A stretch of 40,136 nt of DNA from contig NZ_SSDJ01000044.1 of the NCBI RefSeq assembly GCF_004794465.1, forward strand, positions 1 through 40,136. Reading direction: 5' to 3'. Within the stretch, counting starts at the first letter, position 1. Every line of letters starts with the position of its first letter. Positions 25,260 through 33,658 of the stretch are shown one piece after another. Position numbers and translations under genes: made by a program. This stretch comes from Microbacterium sp. K24 (GTDB lineage: Bacteria; Actinomycetota; Actinomycetes; Actinomycetales; Microbacteriaceae). The notes below the pieces were generated by a model. The model was not told the DNA's origin, ran no database searches, and saw only the letters and a list, made by a program, of their open reading frames with translations.

Positions 25260-26699
25260 ATGACTTCCACCCCTTTCGAGCGCACTCAGCGCGTCGCCGT
25301 GCTCGGCGGCGGTCCCGGCGGATACGAGGCGGCCCTCGCGGCCGCTCAGCTCGGAGCCGAGGTGACGCTGATCGAGCGCGTGGGCGTCGGCGGGGCCGCC
25401 GTCCTGACGGATGTCGTGCCCTCCAAGAGCCTGATCGCCACGGCCGATGCCGCCGTCGCGATCTCCGAGGCGAGCGACCTCGGCGTGAACTTCTACGTCA
25501 AGGGCGACCACGGCAAGCCGCTCAAGCCCGAGATCGCGATCAACCTCGCCGCGGTGAACAAGCGGCTCCTCGCGCTCGCCGGTCAGCAGTCGGAGGACAT
25601 GCGCTCCACCCTCCTGGAGGCGGGCGTGCGCATGCTCTCCGGGCACGGCCGCCTCGAGGGCGCGAACGCGATCATCGTCTCGACCGGTCAGGGCGGCACC
25701 GACTTCGACCGGGTCGAGGCCGACACGATCATCGTGGCCGTCGGCGCCGCACCTCGGGAGCTCGATTCCGCGAAGCCCGACGGCAAGCGCATCCTGACCT
25801 GGACGCAGCTGTACGACATGAAGGCGCTCCCCGAGCACCTGATCGTGGTCGGATCCGGTGTCACGGGCGCGGAGTTCGCCTCGGCCTACATGAACCTCGG
25901 CGCGAAGGTCACGCTGATCTCGAGCCGTGAGCAGGTGCTCCCCGGTGAGGACAAGGATGCGGCGAGCGTCCTCGAGAAGGTCTTCAAGCGCGGCGGGATG
26001 ACCGTGCTCTCGAAGTCCCGCGCCGACAAGGTCGAGGCCACGAAGGACGGCGTGACGGTCACGCTCTCCGACGGGCGCACGGTCGAGGGGAGCCACTGCC
26101 TGATGGCGGTCGGCTCGATCCCGAACACCGCGGGCATCGGACTCGAGGAGGCGGGCATCGAGCTCAACGAGTCGGGGCATGTGCGGGTGAACAAGGTCGC
26201 GCGCACCTCGGTGCCGAACATCTACGCGGTCGGCGACTGCACGAACTTCTTCCCCCTCGCGTCCGTCGCCTCCATGCAGGGACGCACCGCCGTGTTCCAC
26301 GCACTCGGCGACATCGTGATCCCGCTCGAGCTGATCAAGATCACCTCGAACATCTTCACGGCCCCTGAGATCGCGACGGTCGGCTACTCGGAGAAGGATG
26401 TGGAGGACGGCGTCGCCGACGGCCTCGTCTACAAGCTGCCGCTCGCCGCGAACCCCCGCGCGAAGATGATGGGGATCAAGGACGGCTTCGTGAAGATCAT
26501 CGCCCGCAAGGGCTCCGGCACCGTGATCGGCGGCGTGATCGTGGCGCCGAAGGCCTCCGAGCTCATCTACCCGATCGCTGTGGCCGTCGAACGGCGCCTC
26601 ACGGTGGACCAGGTGTCGCGCGTCTTCGCCGCCTACCCGTCGCTGTCGAGCAGCATCACCGACGCCAGCCGCGCGATGCACCTCGGCTATATCTCCTGA
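25260..26699 (+). CDS. lpdA: LpdA-like flavoprotein, probable NAD(P)H-quinone reductase
   Basis: A 479-residue FAD-dependent pyridine nucleotide oxidoreductase. The FAD motif is GGGPGGYEAA (16-25), the NAD(P) motif is GSGVTGAEFAS near 200, and NIYAVGDCT near 320 is the second FAD segment. Where dihydrolipoamide dehydrogenases have GGTCLNVGCIPSK, this protein reads GGAAVLTDVVPSK, so both redox cysteines are missing (Ala47, Val52). The C-terminal His-x4-Glu pair is also missing (AAYPSLSSS). This matches the branch of M. tuberculosis LpdA, a quinone reductase that does not act on lipoamide, and even the single Cys I recall there is Val here. An ATG 9 nt upstream (25251) is an alternative start. 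Confidence 0.85.
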   Translation: MTSTPFERTQRVAVLGGGPGGYEAALAAAQLGAEVTLIERVGVGGAAVLTDVVPSKSLIATADAAVAISEASDLGVNFYVKGDHGKPLKPEIAINLAAVNKRLLALAGQQSEDMRSTLLEAGVRMLSGHGRLEGANAIIVSTGQGGTDFDRVEADTIIVAVGAAPRELDSAKPDGKRILTWTQLYDMKALPEHLIVVGSGVTGAEFASAYMNLGAKVTLISSREQVLPGEDKDAASVLEKVFKRGGMTVLSKSRADKVEATKDGVTVTLSDGRTVEGSHCLMAVGSIPNTAGIGLEEAGIELNESGHVRVNKVARTSVPNIYAVGDCTNFFPLASVASMQGRTAVFHALGDIVIPLELIKITSNIFTAPEIATVGYSEKDVEDGVADGLVYKLPLAANPRAKMMGIKDGFVKIIARKGSGTVIGGVIVAPKASELIYPIAVAVERRLTVDQVSRVFAAYPSLSSSITDASRAMHLGYIS

Positions 26700-26706
26700 C
26701 GCCGAC

Positions 26707-26742
26707 AGAAAGGGCGCCCCACTTCGGTGGGGCGCCCTTTCT
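26707..26742. terminator. Bidirectional terminator with TTCG loop
   Basis: AGAAAGGGCGCCCCAC and GTGGGGCGCCCTTTCT form a perfect 16-bp stem around a TTCG tetraloop. It lies between the convergent stops of the lpdA-like gene (26699) and the carboxylase alpha chain (26755), and its A/T-rich base gives a short U-tract in both directions. Confidence 0.92.
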
Positions 26743-26754
26743 CGTGTCCGTTCG

Positions 26755-28521
26755 TCAGCTGATGGTGAGCAGCTGGTGGCCGGCGGAGACCGTCGCCCCG
26801 GCATCCGCGTTGATGTTGCCCACGACTCCGTCCTTATGGGCCTGCAGCGGCTGCTCCATCTTCATCGCCTCCAGGACGACGACGAGGTCGCCCTTGACGA
26901 CCTGCTGGCCGTCTTCGACCGCGATCTTGACGATCGTCGCCTGCATGGGCGACTTCACCGCGTCGCCTGAGGCTCCGGCGTTCGCGACGGTGGCGTGACT
27001 GCGCCGTGACGGCGGCACCGCCACAGGGCGACCGGCCGTGCCCGGGGCGACCGCGACCCGATCGGGCAGGCTCACCTCGAGGCGCTTGCCCGCGACCTCG
27101 ACGACGACCGTGTGCCGCGACGTGCCGGACTCGGGGGACTCGAGCTCGCCGTCCCACGCGGGGATGTCGTTCACGAACTCGGTCTCGATCCAGCGGGTGA
27201 AGATCCCGAACTCGCCGTTCTCCGCAGTGAAGGCGGGGTCGCGCACGACCTTGCGGTGGAAGGGGAGCACGGTCGGCATACCGGCGACCTCGAACTCGTC
27301 GAGGGCGCGACGCGAGCGCTCCAGCGCCTCGGCGCGGTCCTTGCCGGTCACGATGATCTTCGCCAGCAGCGAGTCGAACGCGCCGGAGACCGAGTCGCCG
27401 GCCGTGACGCCCGAGTCGAGGCGGATGCCGGGGCCGCCGAACGTCTTGAAGACGTGGATCGGTCCGGGCTGGGGGAGGAACCCGCGACCCGGGTCCTCGC
27501 CGTTGATGCGGAACTCGATCGAGTGCCCCTGCGGCGTCGGGTCGTCGTAGTCGATGGTCCCGCCGGCGGCGATGCGGAACTGCTCGCGCACCAGGTCGAT
27601 GCCGGTGACCTCTTCCGACACCGGGTGCTCGACCTGCAGGCGGGTGTTGACCTCGAGGAACGACACGGTGCCGTCGGCGCCGATCAGGAACTCGCAGGTG
27701 CCGGCACCCACATAGCCGACCTCTTTCAGGATGGCCTTGGACGCCGAGTAGAGCAGGTCGTTCTGCTCCGCGGTGAGATACGGCGCGGGCGCCTCCTCGA
27801 CAAGCTTCTGGTGGCGGCGCTGCAGCGAGCAGTCGCGCGTCGAGATGACGACGACGTTGCCCTCGGCATCCGCCAGGCACTGGGTCTCGACGTGGCGGGG
27901 CTTGTCGAGGTACTTCTCGACGAAGCACTCGCCGCGCCCGAAGGCGGCGACCGCCTCGCGGGTGGCCGACTCGAACAGCTCGGCGACCTCGTCGAGCTCG
28001 CGGGCGACCTTGAGGCCGCGCCCGCCGCCGCCGTATGCCGCCTTGATGGCGATCGGCAGGCCGAACTCCTTCGCGAACGCGACGACCTCGTCGGCCGTCT
28101 CGACCGGCCCTGGCGTGCCCGGGGCCAGCGGTGCGCCGACCTTCTCGGCGACGTGGCGGGCGGTGACCTTGTCGCCGAGGGCTTCGATCGCCGCAGGCGA
28201 CGGGCCGATCCAGATCATTCCCGCATCGATGACGGCGCGCGCGAACTCGGCGTTCTCGGCGAGAAAGCCGTAGCCCGGGTGCACGGCATCCGCCCCGGCA
28301 CGACGGGCCACGGAGAGGATCTTCTCGATCTGGAGGTATGTCTCGGCGCTGGTCGCACCTCCGAGGGCGTAGGCCTCGTCGGCGAGTCGCGTGTGCAGAG
28401 CGTCTCGGTCCTGGTCGGCGTAGACGGCGACCGAGGCGATTCCGGAGTCACGGGCGGCGCGGATGATGCGTACGGCGATCTCGCCGCGGTTGGCGATGAG
28501 CACCTTGGCGATAGCAGGCAT
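26755..28521 (-). CDS. accA: Acyl-CoA carboxylase alpha subunit (biotin carboxylase and carrier)
   Basis: ATP-dependent carboxylation of biotin and carriage of CO2 to the beta subunit, for malonyl-CoA or methylmalonyl-CoA synthesis. In the 588-residue protein the biotin carboxylase domain (about 1-450) has [13 protein letters not shown] at the N-terminus, the Gly-rich ATP-grasp loop [12 protein letters not shown] near 158 and the [14 protein letters not shown] segment near 285. A linker with a Ser/Arg-rich stretch follows. The C-terminal biotinyl domain has EAMKM with the biotin attachment site Lys554. This is the AccA3 type of actinobacteria. ATG 28521 lies 7 nt after a TAGGCT box. Its likely partners are the beta and epsilon genes at 38012-39840. 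Confidence 0.95.
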   Translation of the reverse strand: MPAIAKVLIANRGEIAVRIIRAARDSGIASVAVYADQDRDALHTRLADEAYALGGATSAETYLQIEKILSVARRAGADAVHPGYGFLAENAEFARAVIDAGMIWIGPSPAAIEALGDKVTARHVAEKVGAPLAPGTPGPVETADEVVAFAKEFGLPIAIKAAYGGGGRGLKVARELDEVAELFESATREAVAAFGRGECFVEKYLDKPRHVETQCLADAEGNVVVISTRDCSLQRRHQKLVEEAPAPYLTAEQNDLLYSASKAILKEVGYVGAGTCEFLIGADGTVSFLEVNTRLQVEHPVSEEVTGIDLVREQFRIAAGGTIDYDDPTPQGHSIEFRINGEDPGRGFLPQPGPIHVFKTFGGPGIRLDSGVTAGDSVSGAFDSLLAKIIVTGKDRAEALERSRRALDEFEVAGMPTVLPFHRKVVRDPAFTAENGEFGIFTRWIETEFVNDIPAWDGELESPESGTSRHTVVVEVAGKRLEVSLPDRVAVAPGTAGRPVAVPPSRRSHATVANAGASGDAVKSPMQATIVKIAVEDGQQVVKGDLVVVLEAMKMEQPLQAHKDGVVGNINADAGATVSAGHQLLTIS

Positions 28522-28528
28522 GGTTGCC

Positions 28529-28534
28529 AGCCTA
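28529..28534 (-). promoter_or_regulatory. Putative -10 box of the carboxylase alpha gene (leaderless)
   Basis: On the minus strand TAGGCT is followed by 7 nt and the ATG at 28521, consistent with a leaderless transcript. Confidence 0.45.
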
Positions 28535-28599
28535 GCGAGTGGCCCCTCGATCCATTTGACGACCCTCCACAAGAAAGTGGCGAAAACGTCGACGGGAGT

Positions 28600-29238
28600 C
28601 TACGACCACAGATCCGTCCAGCGGACGCCGAGCTCTCCGGCCAGACGCCGGATCGTCGACAGCGACATGCCGACGACCGTCGACGGATCGCCGTCCACCC
28701 GGGTGATGAACGCGCCGCCGAGGCTGTCGACCGTGAAGGCGCCGGCCACGTGGAGCGGTTCCCCGGAGGCCACGTAGGCGGCGATCTCCTCGTCGGCGAT
28801 GTCGTCGGCGAACGTCACGGATGCCGCCGCGACGGCGGTGGCCTCGAGCGGAGCGACGCCGGGGGCGACGCGGAAGACGGAGTGGCCGGAGTGCAGGATG
28901 CCGGTGGCGCCGCGCATCTCGTGCCAGCGGCGGGTCGCCTCCTCGGGCGTGTAGGGCTTGCCGTACACACGGCCGCCGAGGGCGAACATCGAGTCCCCGC
29001 CGATGACCAGGCCGTCGAACTCGCCCTCATCGGCCAGCCTTCGCGCCACATCGGCCGCCTTGGCCCGCGCGAGCAGCAGCACGAGCTCGTCGGGCAGGAG
29101 TTCCGCCCCTCGTTCTTCGGCGGCTGCGGCCGCGACGGCGTCTTCATCGACGTCGGGGGAGAGAGTGAGGGGCTCGATGCCCGCCTGTCGCAGCAGCATC
29201 AGTCGGGCGGGAGAGGTGGAGGCGAGGCAGACGCGCAT
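28600..29238 (-). CDS. maf: Maf-family nucleoside triphosphate pyrophosphatase
   Basis: Hydrolyses non-canonical or regulatory nucleoside triphosphates to monophosphates, a house-cleaning role. The 212-residue protein starts with LASTSPARLMLLRQAG, the Maf signature that binds the triphosphate. IGGDSMFALGGRVYGKP near 78 carries the catalytic-base Asp and the conserved Gly-Lys-Pro, and STVVGMSLS near the C-terminus is also typical. The ATG at 29238 is chosen over a GTG 9 nt upstream because it begins the signature and lies 7 nt after a TACGGT box. It is divergent from the RNA methyltransferase with only 23 bp between starts. Confidence 0.93.
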   Translation of the reverse strand: MRVCLASTSPARLMLLRQAGIEPLTLSPDVDEDAVAAAAAEERGAELLPDELVLLLARAKAADVARRLADEGEFDGLVIGGDSMFALGGRVYGKPYTPEEATRRWHEMRGATGILHSGHSVFRVAPGVAPLEATAVAAASVTFADDIADEEIAAYVASGEPLHVAGAFTVDSLGGAFITRVDGDPSTVVGMSLSTIRRLAGELGVRWTDLWS

Positions 29239-29245
29239 GTCGACC

Positions 29246-29251
29246 ACCGTA
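29246..29251 (-). promoter_or_regulatory. Putative -10 box of maf (leaderless)
   Basis: On the minus strand TACGGT is followed by 7 nt and the ATG at 29238. It shares two bases with the -10 box of the divergent methyltransferase gene. Confidence 0.4.
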
Positions 29252-29255
29252 TCCT
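29250..29255 (+). promoter_or_regulatory. Putative -10 box of the RNA methyltransferase gene (leaderless)
   Basis: TATCCT is followed by 6 nt and the ATG at 29262. No ribosome-binding site at a normal distance exists. Confidence 0.45.
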
Positions 29256-29261
29256 CGAAGG

Positions 29262-30509
29262 ATGACTTCCTCCCCAGCCGACGTGCTCGAACTCGACATC
29301 ACCGGGATCGCGCACGGTGGCACGTTCATCGCCCGCCACGAAGGGCGGGTGGTGTTCGTGTCGGACGCGATCCCCGGGGAACGCGTGCGTGCGCGGCTCA
29401 TCGCCGGACAGGAGGGCGCGGATGCTTCGACGCGCAGCTTCTGGCGCGCTGAGACGATCGAGGTCCTCGACGCCTCTGAGCATCGTCGACCGCACATCTG
29501 GGCCGAGGCCGACGTGTCTCGCGATCCCGCGGACCGTCCGGGCGGCGCCGATCTCGGTCACATCGACCTGTCGCACCAGCGCACGCTGAAGCGCCAGGTG
29601 CTGACCGAAGCCCTGGACCGTTTCGCCGGCACAGGACTCGTCGCCCCCGAGATCGAGGCTGTGGAGTCCGGAGACGGCACCGGATGGCGCACCCGCGTCA
29701 CCCTGCACGTCGACGACGCCGGCCAGGTGGGACCGTTCGCCGCGCGGAGCCACCGCGTCATCCCCGTCAGCTCGTACCCGCTCTCGCGTCCGGCCATCGC
29801 CGAGGCCGCCCTCGCGCTGCACGGCGAGGCTCCCGGCCGCATCGAGCTCGTCGAGCCGGCCGACGGGCAGGTGCGCGTCATCCGGCGGGAGGAGACGGAG
29901 CGCCCCGCCCGCGTCGCACGCGGCTTCCGGCGTCGTCCGACTCCCGAAGTGATCGAGGAGGTCGTCGGCGATCGGCGCTTCCAGGTCGACTCCACGGGAT
30001 TCTGGCAGGTCCACCCGCGGGCGGCATCCGTGCTCGACGCCGCGGTGTACGGCATCCTCGACGGCCACGTCGACGACGAGAGGACCCACTACGACCTGTA
30101 CGGCGGCGTCGGACTGTTCGCCGCGACCCTCGCCGACCTCGGCGGCACCGACATCGTCACGGTCGAGTCGAGCGCTCGGGCCACCGCCCACGCGGCCGTG
30201 AACCTCGCCCCGCTCGACGTCACCGCGGTGACCGCTCGCGTCGACGCCTTCCTCTCGTCGCGCAAGAGCGCCGGCCGCACCGGAGCCGTCATCCTCGATC
30301 CGCCGCGCGCGGGAGCGGGGCGACAGGTGGTCGACGCCGTGCACGCCCTCTCGCCCGAGGCGATCGCCTACGTCGCCTGCGATCCGGTCGCGCTCGCCCG
30401 TGACCTCGGGACCTTCCGGACGCTCGGCTGGAACGTCGACCGCCTCCGCGGCTTCGATCTGTTCCCGCATTCGCACCACTTCGAGGTCGTCGCGCTGCTC
30501 ACCCGGTGA
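29262..30509 (+). CDS. TRAM-domain RNA (uracil-5-)methyltransferase, TrmA/RlmD-like
   Basis: Probable SAM-dependent uridine C5 methyltransferase acting on tRNA or 23S rRNA. The 415-residue protein has an N-terminal TRAM domain (about 7-70), a central region, and a C-terminal Rossmann methyltransferase. FWQVHP near 247, DLYGGVGLFA near 280 (SAM site), LDPPRAGAG near 345, the catalytic Cys in YVACDPVAL near 368, and the base Glu in HHFEVVALL near the end are all present. The Fe-S cluster region, which in RlmD-type enzymes has CGGCxLxH, reads PGGADLGH (93-100), so those cysteines are gone; the catalytic Cys is the only Cys in the protein. RNA target unknown. Confidence 0.88.
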   Translation: MTSSPADVLELDITGIAHGGTFIARHEGRVVFVSDAIPGERVRARLIAGQEGADASTRSFWRAETIEVLDASEHRRPHIWAEADVSRDPADRPGGADLGHIDLSHQRTLKRQVLTEALDRFAGTGLVAPEIEAVESGDGTGWRTRVTLHVDDAGQVGPFAARSHRVIPVSSYPLSRPAIAEAALALHGEAPGRIELVEPADGQVRVIRREETERPARVARGFRRRPTPEVIEEVVGDRRFQVDSTGFWQVHPRAASVLDAAVYGILDGHVDDERTHYDLYGGVGLFAATLADLGGTDIVTVESSARATAHAAVNLAPLDVTAVTARVDAFLSSRKSAGRTGAVILDPPRAGAGRQVVDAVHALSPEAIAYVACDPVALARDLGTFRTLGWNVDRLRGFDLFPHSHHFEVVALLTR

Positions 30510-30540
30510 CCCCGCTGGCGGGTGCGCCTCGCGGACTCAC

Positions 30541-30546
30541 TAGGCT
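30541..30546 (+). promoter_or_regulatory. Putative -10 box of the two-component operon (leaderless)
   Basis: TAGGCT is followed by 6 nt (gggcgg) and the ATG at 30553. A recognisable -35 is not seen. Confidence 0.45.
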
Positions 30547-30552
30547 GGGCGG

Positions 30553-31212
30553 ATGAGCACGGTCGCACTCATCGACGATCACGAGTCCGTTCGCCTCGGT
30601 CTCGAGGCCGCCTGCGCGCGCGACGGGCAGACGGTGGTGTTCTCCGGAAGCACCGTCAACTCGTATCTCGAGTGGAGATGCGCGACCGGCGCGGCCCCGG
30701 CCGATGTCGTGGTGCTCGACCTCACCCTGGGTGACGGCACGACGGTGACCGAGAACGTGCGCTCGCTGGTGGGCGACGGCGCGAGCGTCGTGATCCACAG
30801 TGTCGCCGACCGGCCCGCCGCCGTACGCGAGGCGCTCGCCGCCGGCGCGGCGGGTGTGGTCAGCAAGTCCTCGGCCCTCGACGACGTGCTCGACGCGATC
30901 CGCACCGTCGCACAGGGCGAGGCGCTGAACAACGTCGAGTGGGCGAGCGCCGTCGACGGAGACCGGGCCTTCGCCGATGCGCAGCTGTCGTCGCGGGAAC
31001 GCGAAGTGCTACGCCTGTACGCGACGGGTCTGCCGCTCAAGGCCGTCGCCGAGCGCCTCGGGGTCGCGTACTCGACCGCGAAGGAGAACATCACCCGGAT
31101 CCGGGTGAAGTACGTCGAGGTGGGCCGCCCCGCCCCGACGAAGGTGGACCTCCTCCGCCGGGCCATGGAAGACGGCATCGTCGCCGCCGACGGGGCCGCG
31201 AGTGCCCGTTGA
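30553..31212 (+). CDS. NarL/FixJ-family response regulator
   Basis: DNA-binding response regulator of 219 residues. The receiver domain (about 3-118) has the acidic pair Asp8-Asp9, phospho-accepting Asp56 in VVLDL, and the conserved Lys105 in VVSKSS. The LuxR-type HTH (about 148-205) reads LSSREREVLRLYATGLPLKAVAERLGV in part. ATG 30553 lies 6 nt after a TAGGCT box, with no ribosome-binding site. Its last 11 bp overlap the histidine kinase gene, so the two should be translationally coupled. Target genes are unknown; the operon itself is a first guess. Confidence 0.9.
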   Translation: MSTVALIDDHESVRLGLEAACARDGQTVVFSGSTVNSYLEWRCATGAAPADVVVLDLTLGDGTTVTENVRSLVGDGASVVIHSVADRPAAVREALAAGAAGVVSKSSALDDVLDAIRTVAQGEALNNVEWASAVDGDRAFADAQLSSREREVLRLYATGLPLKAVAERLGVAYSTAKENITRIRVKYVEVGRPAPTKVDLLRRAMEDGIVAADGAASAR

Positions 31213-32437
31213 TCCGCTCAGCATCCGCGACGCCTGGAGCAAGATCCCTTCTCCGGGCGCGGCGGAGACCGAGTTCGAGCGCTTCACGGGCAAGCGCATG
31301 GAGCGGATCCTCGCGATCGTCGTCGCGATCGGCTCCGCAGCGGTAGGGGCTCAGGCGCTGATCGCCGCAGTGGGTGCGATGTCCTTCGCCGATGTCCCGC
31401 ACGTCGCGACGCTCGTCCTGGTCTTCGTGCCGCTCGCCGCCACGCTGGTGGCCTGTGTGATCGGCCGCGCCGTGCGCCTCGCGTCCGGCGTGTTCGCCAT
31501 CGCCTACGTCCTCGCCCTCGCAGCATGGCCGCTCGTCGTCGACCCCTTCGATAAGGTCGCGCGCGATCAGCCGTGGATCTTCTTCCTCGTGAACGTGGTC
31601 GTCGCCGCCGCCATGCTCGCGTTCCCTCTTCGGGTCCAGTTCGCCTGGGCATTGGGCGTGCCGTTCGTCTACGGGTACGTGCGGCTCGTGCAGGGCGAGT
31701 TCTCGCGCGAATTCTGGGTGACGACGGCCTTCGACGTGTCGTTCACCCTCATCTTCGGTGTGATCCTCATCTCTCTCGGCTGGATGTTCCGCTCGGTCGC
31801 CGCGGGTGTGGATGAAGCCAGAGGGCAGGCCGTGGCCTCGTACGCCGCAGCGGCCGCGGCGGCGGCGGCCGAGGAGGAGCGGGTGGCGATGTCCGCCCTG
31901 ATGCACGACAGCGTGCTCGCCGCTCTGATCGCCGGCGAGCGTGCCGACGGCGAACGTGCTCGCGAACTCGCCGTCACGATGGCGCGGGAGGCGCTCACCC
32001 GTCTCGCCAACACAGAAGGCGCCGTCGCCCAAGAGGGGAGCGACGAGCCGGTCGGGACCGCGCAGATCGTGGTCGAGTTGCGACGGGCGCTCTCGGAGCT
32101 CGGCGCGGACGCGATCGTCGAGGAGCGGGGTGGGCTGGGTGTCGTCCCGGGCCGTGCCGCCCGAGCGCTCGTGCTGGCCGCCCGGCAGGCGATCGGCAAC
32201 GCCGTCGCGCACGCCAACGGCCGCGGGCTGCACATCATCGTCGATGGTCACGGCGACGAGGCCATCCGAGTGACCGTCGCCGACACGGGCCCCGGGTTCG
32301 ACCTCGACGAGATCGGTGCCGACCGTCTCGGCATCCGCGCCTCGATCTTCGCCCGGATGGCCGGGGTCGCCGGAACAGCCGATATCCACTCCGGAGAGCA
32401 CGGCACGATCGTCACCCTCGGATGGGAGCGCGCGTGA
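31202..32437 (+). CDS. Membrane sensor histidine kinase
   Basis: A 411-residue partner of the response regulator. About six hydrophobic segments lie between residues 35 and 195, with almost no extracellular domain, so the signal may be sensed in the membrane. An Ala-rich helix (213-223) leads to the dimerisation helix, with the likely phospho-His235 in ALMHDSVLAAL. The ATPase domain has the N-box AIGNAVAHANG near 338 and the G-box DTGPGF near 361. The linker after His235 is short, as in HisKA_3-type NarX/DesK kinases. The GTG start at 31202 overlaps the regulator by 11 bp, and the stop overlaps the next gene by 4 bp. Confidence 0.87.
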   Translation: MPVDPLSIRDAWSKIPSPGAAETEFERFTGKRMERILAIVVAIGSAAVGAQALIAAVGAMSFADVPHVATLVLVFVPLAATLVACVIGRAVRLASGVFAIAYVLALAAWPLVVDPFDKVARDQPWIFFLVNVVVAAAMLAFPLRVQFAWALGVPFVYGYVRLVQGEFSREFWVTTAFDVSFTLIFGVILISLGWMFRSVAAGVDEARGQAVASYAAAAAAAAAEEERVAMSALMHDSVLAALIAGERADGERARELAVTMAREALTRLANTEGAVAQEGSDEPVGTAQIVVELRRALSELGADAIVEERGGLGVVPGRAARALVLAARQAIGNAVAHANGRGLHIIVDGHGDEAIRVTVADTGPGFDLDEIGADRLGIRASIFARMAGVAGTADIHSGEHGTIVTLGWERA

Positions 32438-33441
32438 ACCGCACCGTGCGCAGCGTCGCCACCTCCCTCGCCGTGGGCTTCGCCCTGTACTTCGTCGCGC
32501 GAGGGGTCTGGTGGATCGAGCAGCCGACGGCTCCTCTGCTCATGGTGCTGGCGATCGGGCTCTACCTCGTCGTGGTGAGCATCGCCATCCTCGGAGCCCC
32601 GACTTCGGTGCAGATGCCGATGTGGTCGGCCGTGCTCGCCGCGGTGACGAGCGCGCTGGTCCCCGTGCTGGTCACGTCGTCGCTCGATGCGTCGGATCGT
32701 ACCGAGCCTTTCGCCACCTCGTACATCGGCGGACTGGGTCTGCTCGCCGTCGTCTGCGTCGTGCGCCGCCGGTCGTTGATCGGATGGCTCGTCCTGGTGC
32801 TGCTCATCGCGACATCCTGGGCCTACCTGGGACTGCCGGTCGCCCTGAACCTCGGACTCGTCGGATCGACCACCTGGGTGCTCATCGCCCAGCTGCTGGT
32901 GATGTTCTGGGATCGGGCCGTGCGCGACACCGAGCGACTGGCCGAGATCCAGCAGGCGGTCTCCGCCTGGCATGCCACGCAGCTGGTGCGCCAGCGCGAG
33001 CGACGCCTGCGCACGCAGTTCGCGCTGGCCGTCGCCGGGCCCGTGCTGAGTCGCGTGGTCGCGTCGCGCGGAGCGCTCGACGAGCAGGAGCAGCTCGAGG
33101 CGAGACTGGCCGAAGGTCGGCTGCGCGACGAGCTGCGCGGGGCCGACCTGCTCAACGACGCCGTGCGCGACGCGATCGAGGCCGCTCGGCGTCGCGGCGG
33201 TGTGGTCACCGTGTTCGACGAGGGCGGTCTCGACGGAGTGGACGAGCACCGTCGCGCGGAGATCCGGGACGAACTCGCGGTGACCCTGGCGAACGCCGAC
33301 GCACGGCGGATCATCATCCGTTCGGCGAAGGATCCGCGCGTGGCGGTGACCGTGGTCGGGCGCGCCGGCACACGCTCGTCGGGCGACGACGATTCCGTCG
33401 AGATCTGGCACGAGATCCTGCGCGAGGCGACGGCCCCCTGA
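32434..33441 (+). CDS. Membrane protein resembling a degenerate sensor kinase
   Basis: I do not recognise a named family. The start is GTG 32434: GGGAG lies 6 nt upstream and it overlaps the kinase stop (GTGA). The 335-residue protein has about five or six hydrophobic segments up to residue 165. A charged helical region rich in Arg and Glu follows (about 170-240), and then a soluble alpha/beta domain to the end. Layout and size mimic the kinase upstream, but there is no clear phospho-acceptor H-box, N-box or G-box, so kinase activity is unlikely. It may be a signalling accessory or inactive dimer partner of the kinase. A hairpin follows the gene. Confidence 0.72.
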   Translation: MNRTVRSVATSLAVGFALYFVARGVWWIEQPTAPLLMVLAIGLYLVVVSIAILGAPTSVQMPMWSAVLAAVTSALVPVLVTSSLDASDRTEPFATSYIGGLGLLAVVCVVRRRSLIGWLVLVLLIATSWAYLGLPVALNLGLVGSTTWVLIAQLLVMFWDRAVRDTERLAEIQQAVSAWHATQLVRQRERRLRTQFALAVAGPVLSRVVASRGALDEQEQLEARLAEGRLRDELRGADLLNDAVRDAIEAARRRGGVVTVFDEGGLDGVDEHRRAEIRDELAVTLANADARRIIIRSAKDPRVAVTVVGRAGTRSSGDDDSVEIWHEILREATAP

Positions 33442-33448
33442 AAGAGTG

Positions 33449-33484
33449 GGCGAGGGGCGGCGGCGATGCCGCCTGCCCCTCGCC
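33449..33484 (+). terminator. Hairpin after the two-component operon
   Basis: GGCGAGGGGC (33449-33458) pairs with GCCCCTCGCC (33475-33484). Inside it GGCGGC pairs with GCCGCC around a 3-nt loop, with one bulged T. The stem is about 16 bp and lies 8 nt after the stop. There is no T-tract. Confidence 0.65.
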
Positions 33485-33529
33485 ATGCGGACAGTTACCC
33501 GAAAACCGTCCGCGAGTGGCCGATCAGCG

Positions 33530-33549
33530 TCTGTCTACCCTGGGACAGA
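33530..33549. repeat. Inverted repeat upstream of the ROK regulator
   Basis: TCTGTC and GACAGA flank an 8-nt spacer about 110 bp before the ROK start. The 217-bp gap (33442-33658) holds no gene. The repeat may be an operator; no firm promoter could be placed here. Confidence 0.3.
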
Positions 33550-33658
33550 GAGACCAGCCGAACGCGAAGCGTCTCCTACAGTCTGATGGGTCGTCAAGAG
33601 CTTGTCTGTAGGTATTTTGGGGGACACGGATTTTCCGTCGATGGGGGATCATTGGACG

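Noticed and set aside
27112..29265. A 717-codon open frame on the plus strand
   Set aside because: Antisense to the carboxylase alpha chain and maf, low-complexity composition and no motif. The minus-strand genes have full family signatures.
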